DNA from: Ornithodoros turicata
Lineage: Eukaryota > Arthropoda > Arachnida > Ixodida > Argasidae
DNA: 64,000 nt
Direction of reading: 5' to 3'
NCBI RefSeq assembly: GCF_037126465.1
Contig: NC_088209.1
Coordinates: 3,844,001 to 3,908,000 of the forward strand
The position numbers were made by a program, and so were the translations under genes. Below the pieces are notes generated by a model. That model ran no database searches. It worked only from the letters and a program-made list of their open reading frames with translations, and was not told the DNA's origin. Below, one piece after another: positions 57,449-64,000 of the stretch. The stretch's first letter is position 1; each line of letters opens with the position of its first letter.

Positions 57449-58605
57449 AGGCAGGGCGCATGGATAGGACACAGTGGGACGTTTGAAAGAAAGAAAGAAG
57501 AGGAAAACAGCTGTATCACCAGTTCGCGTGCTTCCTCGAATAGGAGGCCATCCCTGAAATGGTCCTGTGCGAGGTTCGCTACTGACACAGCCGCAATAAA
57601 GATAAAACGGAGATTTATGGCATGCGTGCAGTTCAAAAATTAGCTATAGGGTCATCTGTGCAATACCTATTGTAACACTTATGGATGGAGGCAGGTTACA
57701 AGTTTACATAATATGCTTTCCCACCCTGCTGCAAGCGTATAGAGGAGGATTCGGGATACTTGAAGGGGCGAATGACAGGTGTAAAAAGAAACGAAGACAC
57801 GAAGTGTAATAGTTGTTAGAGACAGCTAAACGCCGCACAAGCAATCTGTGATACACGAAAGGAGGAAAACTTGGCAATGTTATGTGTCAAGATCAACCGC
57901 ATGAAAAATGAATACATATGCGGTAATTCGCTACGTTTTTATATGCTCCTACTCGCCATATTAGGTTGAGGAAACACAACCAGATGTAACTACCACTAGT
58001 TCAAACAACTCCGAGAAAACAGGTGCTCACGCTAGCAATCGCTCCGTTCCTGACGTCAGCACCTCTTTTCCTTGAGTTGCTTGAATTCCTTCATTTTTGG
58101 GCGTTTGAGGCTTACTTGTTTGTGTCCTCCCTAACTGTGGTCTGCCTCGACAATTCTCGTTGTTTACGTCCTCGGCTTCGTACAGACATCATGAATTCAT
58201 GATACCATCCGATAGCCTCGTCTCCGTTGCTTTCCGCTGAGGGACCTATAGGTCGGTGTCTTCATACGCGACATTTCAGTTTGCCAATATTTCGATGATA
58301 CCAGCCATAAGCTTGAAGAAACACGATAAGTGCGAGGCACAACATCGCAAAATGCCCCAGTCTTTATTGCCACCCACATAAAACACTGCGTTGTTCACCC
58401 AATGTAGCACTGCATAGCGTACACATAGGCCTAACTATAATTTATTTTGAAAGTGTGGATTTCAAAGGGATTAATTTTTCGGCGGTTTATTTCGGCGGAT
58501 GGATTTTGGTGACTGGAATTTTAAGCGTGTGTTTTTCAATTACTTATTTTTAATGGTGTAAAACAGCGTACACCCATAAAGTTGGCTACACTTCGATGAA
58601 GAGAC
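57449..58605. other. No recognised feature
   Basis: Unique-looking sequence with short frames only. A purine-rich patch (AAGAAAGAAAGAAGAGG) lies at 57487-57503. Confidence 0.35.
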
Positions 58606-59000
58606 GTGGATGGCATCAAGGGACCACGCCCCATATTAGAGCTAGACGGACTAGACCTCGTCTGGGGAGTGCCCCCAGATTACATGCACTGCATTTTACT
58701 TCGTATGGGAAAATTTGTAACAGAACTCTGGATGACCTGTGTTGGAGAAGCCTCGCAGATTGAGTGTTGCAAACAGGCGCTTATGTGCATTAACGCCTCC
58801 AGGGTTATCCTCACAAGCTCACTGGAGCCTTCCTTTTGGAAAGCCATGGAATGGAGAAACTGGACTCTGTATTTCATGCTACCCACGCTAAATAGAGTCC
58901 TGCCTAAGGAGTACCTCGTACAGTGCTGCAGAATACACACGTCCCGAAAGAACGTGCTCCTGTTATGTAAAAATGCACGACAACAGCTACGGTATTGTAA
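58606..59000 (+). pseudogene. Second EnSpm/CACTA-like (Tnp2-type) transposase fragment
   Basis: The plus-strand frame reads MDGIKGPRPILELDGLDLVW, GVPPDYMHCILLRMGKFVTE and SFWKAMEWRNWTLYFMLPTL. This is the KGpspl..l..fD.v.g.p.DYMHc.lLG..k...ElW segment followed by the WKA.EWR.WLLYy.LP region of Tnp2-type transposases. It differs from the gene at 7-12 kb and comes from another subfamily. It is bounded by AG at 58606 but no other exon was found, and it decays after 59000. Confidence 0.65.
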
Positions 59001-60350
59001 AAGAATTTTTTGTTATTCATGAACCAGTAGAAAGAATTGCAGTATTATGCAAGAAGTTGCCAACTGGAGGTCACCAGACAGGGAACAAAGCAATGCTTTA
59101 CATTCAGATTAAGAAAATCCTAATGAACCTCCCTAATCAAGAAGTATATTAATCCATACAATAATTATGTGGGTGTTTAGCTTACACATGCTTTTGAAGT
59201 GCTTTCTGAAGAAGTGCTTTTTGAAGTGCATCTTGGAATGTGTTTTCGGAGTGATAAAAAATCTAAAATCTCTGCCAACTGACCCCGTGCTTTTTTCTAA
59301 TTGATTTGGCCTTGTATGTGGGGTTAATATGTATAATACACACAAGTGCCTATGCAGCCTGTTTCAGCACTTCAGTTGTGTTAGTAGACTATAACTGACA
59401 TATGTAGCCACTATGCCATTCATGTAGGATAAAATGCGTGAAGGCTGCCTTCCTACGTATGCTTATTAGACACAACTTCATAACAACTTTTTTAACCACT
59501 GCGGTCAGATTTTTATTGCATTGATTGCATGATAATTAGATTTAGGTGTGGTACGTGGCATGGTCTGCTTGATCGATATGGCAAATGGCAATCATAGGTG
59601 ATTCACAACATGCACTCCTTTATGTCCTGCGTATATATTTAGGGGCTAATTTTTTTCAGATTTATGTTTAAAAAACGAACGGAGTAAAGGCTTGGGTTAC
59701 ATTTCGTTTTCAAAATTCGAGTGTAACCGGGCTGTATTTTTTCCCACCTTTTTCCTTTCAAAGTTAGGCTGTAATGTGGCTGCATTTTTTGTTTAACCCT
59801 CACAGTTCACATCATTTCACACTTGAGATATGCTCATCATGCAAAATTAACCTTGTAGAGTTGATCTGTGAATGGGCTGATAAATCCACTGGTATCATAA
59901 TTTGATAATAGACATCTCAGGTCTTGCCAGCCTCTGAAGAGGGCATAACATTGTTGCTTTGAGGTACAACAAATGCGCTGCAGGACATTTCGCGACTGAA
60001 AACAGGGCATAAAGCTTCCCCGTGGTTAGGTCAATACTTAATCCATCTCCCTGAAAGACACTAAGTATTTGAAGGGTGTAAGTGTTAAGTGTTTTAGTAA
60101 GACGTCCTTAGCAAGCTGTGTCAGTTCCACAATGAGAAAACTGCTTGATCGGAACCTTTTCAGGGAGAAAGTGGGTTTATCTCGAAAATTTGGAATTTAT
60201 GCACGGAGATAAATTTGTACATATAGTTGTGTAACTATGCGTGTATGCTATGGGTGTGTGGGTGAGCACACTTACGAGAGCATTCATACATGAAATAAAA
60301 CGAACGAATATAAATCTGCACACCATGCACTAGGCTCCACTGGGCTTCTC
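59001..60350. other. No recognised feature
   Basis: AT-rich with short frames. No exon, RNA gene or repeat ends were found. Confidence 0.35.
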
Positions 60351-60351
60351 T

Positions 60352-60560
60352 GCTGGACCAATGACCTGACCAGCAGATCACCTTGCTGGACCAGTGGACT
60401 CTTCTGCTGGACCAGCAGACCCTTTTGCTGGCCATCAGAAACGTCTACTGGACCGGTAGCCTCTTTTGCTGAACCAGCAGGCCCTTTTGGTGGACCAGTA
60501 AGCTCTTCTGCTGCACCAGCAGGCCCTTTTCTGGACCAGCGGAAAAACCCGGTGGACCAG
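60352..60560. repeat. 21-bp minisatellite, CTGGACCAGCAGRCC core
   Basis: About nine or ten degenerate copies of a ~21-bp unit such as CTTTTGCTGGACCAGCAGACC. The frame on the minus strand stays open for several units and reads LLVQQKSLLVHQKGLLVQQK, a seven-residue repeat. Length variation between copies shows decay. It could be a coding repeat, but the two flanking frames differ and no gene context is visible. Confidence 0.8.
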
Positions 60561-60985
60561 TAAGTCTGCTGAATTTTTCAATAGGGAACGCAACAACTCT
60601 AACAGTGCGTTTTGGGAGTTTCAGGTTATCTTGGAACGATTTTAGCACAGGGGATCTTGTAATTTAATGTCATTTCCGGTGGGATGTAGAATTACGAGTT
60701 GGACAGTGAACAGGGTCGCGTTCTATGTTCCTTTGCATGGAATGGGGTTTGAGAACGAATGGAGCAGCACTGCTGAGTAAGAGATTGCGTGCGTCTTGCC
60801 GTATGGTACTGAAGAGAAAGGGTGCAACAGCTTTTTTTTTTTTTTTTTTGCTGCAAGCAACAAACTATGTTTTGAAGATAGCTTATCAAGACACAAATGT
60901 GCATCCTCGCATATTCTGTAGCAACAAAAAGAACAGCTCTCAACGCTGAACAAGAAGTCAGGAAACACATTGTTCATCGAGAGGA
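60561..60985. other. Unassigned gap with a T20 run
   Basis: Apart from a run of about 20 T near 60831-60850 nothing is recognisable. It lies between the minisatellite and the 3' end of the M13-like gene. Confidence 0.4.
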
Positions 60986-60987
60986 CG

Positions 60988-60993
60988 TTTATT
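60988..60993 (-). terminator. Poly(A) signal AATAAA of the M13-like gene
   Basis: On the minus strand, 23 bases after the stop codon, AATAAA occurs. A 3' untranslated region of only about 40 to 60 bases is implied. Confidence 0.6.
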
Positions 60994-61016
60994 CTTTCAG
61001 AGGCTCCGACAAAGAT

Positions 61017-63413
61017 TCAGGTGGCTGGCGATTCCTCCATGACGTGTTTATCCTCCATACATGCGTAGAACTCATCTTTTTTATTCCTGCTACAGTGAAA
61101 GGCGTAGTGGAGCTCTGGTAAACCTTGAAAGGAGTGCTTTATCTTCTCCAGAAGCGGTATTTGCGACTTGGTCATGTCTGGCTGCATGAGCCGCGCCCAG
61201 AGTCTGTCGCGCGTTAGGGAACACACACTTCTCACTGCGGAGAGAAAGAATATTTGGTGGGGATTAGCTTCTGGCCAGACTCCTGGGATGACTTGATCGT
61301 CCTTTGCATCCATGTAGTAATGGTACGCGCGGTACGCAGCGCGAACTATCATCATAGTGAAAGCGACAGTAAACACGTCCCGTCTTTGAGAAGCTTCGCC
61401 GGTGCTGTCCTCCTTCTCGGTGTATACTCCGCTGTTGATGCATTTCAGCTTTACCCTCCAGTTGTTGTTGGCAATGTTGAAATAAAAACGGAAGAACTCC
61501 GTGACAATGTCGTGCAGCAGAAGTACGCCCAGTCCGCCGTAGTTTAATGCGTACGGGACGTCCGGATCGTAATACGGTGGCTGCAATATGCGAGCGGGTA
61601 GTAGAATGACGTTGTCGACAACGTCATACAGAAGGGATTGGCGCGGGTTATATCTATGTAGGTTCAGATCTACTATCCTGGCTGGAAAGATGGAGTGGAG
61701 GTGCTTGATGCTGATGCCGGCCCTTTCTTGGGCTTTCTTCCTCTCTTCATCCGTTCCCGATATAATGGCCTCTTGGATGTCAAGGGACATAAATCGTTTC
61801 TGGGCAGTGTGCGCTGTGGCGTTCACCAGCAGCCCGAAGAATGTCACGTTGCATGGATCCATGGCCAGATCATTGTAGTACTCTGTGAGAAGAACATCGT
61901 TCTCAATCCAAGGTGGAATGCTGACTATTGTTCGGATGGCATCGATACGGGCGTAGGCGGCTTGGAGCTCATCATTAACAATCCAAGATGCCTCCGAAAG
62001 CATGTGTTTGAATCCAAAGAGTATGCTTTGTATCATTCGTTCGACTTTAAAGAATGTCCTAACTCCGGTGAGAGTCTCAACGAACACTCTACCGACAGCC
62101 ATGGGCATCACATCGTTGGTCAACATGAGACATTCCTTAGCAAAGCCTTGCACTTGGTGCACGTTGATGTCGACGTCATCTCTAAACATGTCCTCGGACC
62201 ATAGCAGTTCTCTCGACGCGTGTCGCCCAAAAAGATGCAGCAAACGCCAACCGATGTAGTTTACAGCACGCACGTTCTTGGTTCCTTGCCTCAAACTTGC
62301 CACGTAGCGAAGATATTTCTTCGAGCGAATTAGAATTACCGTCCCTTGAAAAACTTTGAAGGATGATCGACGTCCAACTATGTCGTTTAGAAATGTGGTC
62401 CAGTCGACACCTGGGATGTCGTTAGTCAAATCGGCCACAGTAACACGCTTCAATCTCCTCCTGTAGCAGTGCTTTCGAACCACGAAAGCCTGGTTTCTCT
62501 CGAAGGCAAATATTCCTGCTAAGGTAGTAGTGCCAACATGCGCGGAGTAACTGGTGATGGCATCCTTCATGTAGGTGAAGTAGCGGTTTCTCATTGGGCC
62601 CATTTTCGTGCGTGTGTGTACGTATCCAGGCATGGGGAATGAAGGGCAATCCAAAGCGAGGTAGACTGTCCTGTTACTCCTGAGCTGCGATTCCATGGTG
62701 GACATTGTTGGCGCGGAGTTCGCACTATGTACATCTAAGATTGCGCTGTCCTGCGTGTCGTGTAGGTACCTGGGAAGTACTGTGCTAATTATGTTATCAG
62801 CCGATGATTCATACGGCCAGCCTCTCAGAGAGTACCTTTGGAACAATGATCTTAATTCATCCATTCCATCTTTCCCTTGCATTCTGTGCCGAGTGCAGCT
62901 CTGGTAGAAGAAAGAAGCCTTCTGCATCGGGTTCGGAGTAAGAGTTGCCACGTTCATCTGCAGAAGTTTTTCTTCCATGTCTTTGTACATGTCCTCGATG
63001 TAGAGGTTTGCCGAACCAAGGATCACTTTCCGGTATACCGGTTCAGGAGCTGTGATCCATCCGGTACACGCATGATCCCAGACGCTGCTGCAAGGCGGGA
63101 CGGTGTGATTGAGACCGTACGTGAGTGCGTGACCCATAGCTCTACATCGTGGACGGTTGCATGTTCGTCGTTCCCGGATGACTTCAACTATAGGTCGGGT
63201 AACTTGTTCTGTAGCACTGTGCGACGTCGTCGTTGAGTGGTACCACTCACGACTGCTGACTTTGAACCAGATAAATAGTACTAGAAAGAGTAAGATGCTC
63301 ACTAGTACCAAGATGACCAAAATAGGGTTGAGGCGGCGTTGGGCCTGGTCGACGTCGGGCTCGGCGTCTTCCTGTCGCGGGACCACCCTAACCCTTTCAA
63401 GCGCGTCTTCCAT
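61017..63413 (-). CDS. M13 (neprilysin-like) membrane protein, predicted inactive
   Basis: A 798-residue, intronless type II membrane protein of the M13 family (neprilysin/ECE). Residues 31-50 form a membrane anchor after a charged cytoplasmic tail, so the rest faces outside. The ectodomain starts with the family Cys pattern (C85, C90, C108 in PPCSSVWDHACTGW, C116). Before the active site it keeps VDNVILLPARILQPPYY and ALNYGGLG, but HExxH is replaced by HDIVT (634-638), and the downstream ExxxD zinc ligands (ENIAD in active members) are replaced near residue 679 by DVFTVAF. The C-terminal CxVW motif is also absent. Length is normal. It is probably a pseudoenzyme, perhaps a ligand-binding or secreted-surface role; that is inference. 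The open frame over 2.4 kb with no stop suggests selection. Confidence 0.88.
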   Translation of the reverse strand: MEDALERVRVVPRQEDAEPDVDQAQRRLNPILVILVLVSILLFLVLFIWFKVSSREWYHSTTTSHSATEQVTRPIVEVIRERRTCNRPRCRAMGHALTYGLNHTVPPCSSVWDHACTGWITAPEPVYRKVILGSANLYIEDMYKDMEEKLLQMNVATLTPNPMQKASFFYQSCTRHRMQGKDGMDELRSLFQRYSLRGWPYESSADNIISTVLPRYLHDTQDSAILDVHSANSAPTMSTMESQLRSNRTVYLALDCPSFPMPGYVHTRTKMGPMRNRYFTYMKDAITSYSAHVGTTTLAGIFAFERNQAFVVRKHCYRRRLKRVTVADLTNDIPGVDWTTFLNDIVGRRSSFKVFQGTVILIRSKKYLRYVASLRQGTKNVRAVNYIGWRLLHLFGRHASRELLWSEDMFRDDVDINVHQVQGFAKECLMLTNDVMPMAVGRVFVETLTGVRTFFKVERMIQSILFGFKHMLSEASWIVNDELQAAYARIDAIRTIVSIPPWIENDVLLTEYYNDLAMDPCNVTFFGLLVNATAHTAQKRFMSLDIQEAIISGTDEERKKAQERAGISIKHLHSIFPARIVDLNLHRYNPRQSLLYDVVDNVILLPARILQPPYYDPDVPYALNYGGLGVLLLHDIVTEFFRFYFNIANNNWRVKLKCINSGVYTEKEDSTGEASQRRDVFTVAFTMMIVRAAYRAYHYYMDAKDDQVIPGVWPEANPHQIFFLSAVRSVCSLTRDRLWARLMQPDMTKSQIPLLEKIKHSFQGLPELHYAFHCSRNKKDEFYACMEDKHVMEESPAT

Positions 63414-63559
63414 TTTAGAACACTATCTTCGTTTCTGATTCTAGCTTCTTCTTTCTCGTGCTGTGTTTTAACTTCCTCCTCTTTTCTTGGAGTGCCCTTA
63501 TTAGAGTAATCTCAATCACGTTATGGATTTTCTTTAAAAGGGTTAAGACGGCAGTTACG

Positions 63560-63860
63560 AATCGCGCCTGTTCTATACGCTGTTTGTAGTACCAATCTTC
63601 CCGCTCTGTACTCTCCGCATCCCTCAACAAACTAGACTCCCACCCTCTCTCCCACACAAAATCGCTTGGTCCCTGGCCGCATCCAGCACACCAACGCTCG
63701 GCCCTCAAGGCTGCCTTCGCCTTTTTGGAGGCCGCATGACTTGGATCCTCATTGTAACGGGACCCATTATTTACCTCCAGGAATGGGGAAGAGCATCCCC
63801 CAGGCGATGAAACTCCCCCCATCCTCCTGAAATAAAGTTGTTGTTGTTCAAGTCCATAGC
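63560..63860 (+). mobile_element. LINE 3' end with (GTT)n tail, 5'-truncated
   Basis: On the plus strand a frame reads LGPWPHPAHQRSALKAAFAF then LEAA and a stop, the short C-terminal signature (SALKAALAFLEATGL) of I/Jockey-type LINE proteins. The 3' part has CAGGCGATGAAACTCCCCCC and AATAAAGTTGTTGTTGTT, the usual tail. Only the last ~300 bp are present. It lies head-on to the M13-like gene, just upstream of its start. Confidence 0.6.
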
Positions 63861-64000
63861 ATTAGGTACACGAATTCTCTCGCTCTGCTTGTGTAATGAT
63901 GTGTGAGGAAAATGCGCTTTCGAAAGCTCAATAGGGAAAGTGCAACCACATAACTTCCCCGCGGGTCAGTTGCCATGGGCACGCGTGGAACCAATCCGAG
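63861..64000. other. No recognised feature at the right edge
   Basis: Short unique sequence that runs to the window end. Confidence 0.4.

Noticed and set aside
61254..62259. Plus-strand frames opposite the M13-like gene
   Set aside because: They are antisense shadows of a long conserved minus-strand frame with clear family motifs.

Overview
This is a eukaryotic, repeat-dominated nuclear window. There are no operons, most reading frames are short or broken, splice-site-bounded exons occur, and microsatellites are common. Two clues suggest a tick or close arachnid relative: three copies of a tRNA-derived SINE that resembles tick SINEs of the Ruka type, and an intronless M13 (neprilysin-like) membrane protein of the kind expanded in ticks. 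The host assignment is inference; no search was possible. Only one gene looks intact and host-like: the M13-like protein on the minus strand at 61017-63413. It has lost the zinc-binding motifs of its family and is probably a pseudoenzyme.

Region by region. 0-6 kb is mostly unrecognised, with a GA/GT microsatellite, two perfect hairpins (2740-2799 and 4721-4805), two inverted Penelope-like (GIY-YIG) fragments and a TTAA-flanked MITE-like element. 7-12 kb holds a decayed EnSpm/CACTA-like (Tnp2-type) transposase gene on the minus strand. It is split by a 2768-bp palindromic Tc1-like element with TA target duplications, and removing the insert restores the host frame. 14-19.6 kb has a gag-like fragment and a truncated Ty3/gypsy element on the minus strand. 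20-30 kb contains foldback MITEs (TA or 8-bp target duplications), two SINEs, one of them split by a MITE, and the first exons of a FLYWCH/MULE-type transposase gene.

33-49 kb is the most striking part. It is a higher-order tandem array built from a 113-bp AT-rich repeat, a captured 375-bp piece of a MULE transposase (seven open copies plus one decayed copy) and, in three units, the same 5'-truncated LINE tail. A nearly full-length LINE (41.8-45.65 kb) sits inside the array. 50-57.5 kb holds more Penelope-like, SINE, MITE and LINE pieces, including a second LINE copy split by an 884-bp element flanked by TTAA. 57.5-60.9 kb is mostly unrecognised, with a second CACTA-like fragment and a 21-bp minisatellite. 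61-63.4 kb is the M13-like gene, followed by a LINE 3' end at the right edge.

How the parts relate. The window is a record of nested insertion (MITE into SINE, MITE into LINE, MITE into MITE, Tc1-like into CACTA-like, LINE into array) followed by tandem amplification. The FLYWCH/MULE exons at 27.2-30.8 kb and the array copies probably derive from one transposase family whose central part was captured by the satellite. I found no evidence for a novel defence or metabolic system. The best candidates for new biology are the array that captured a transposase exon, the intron-bearing palindromic Tc1-like element and the M13 pseudoenzyme.
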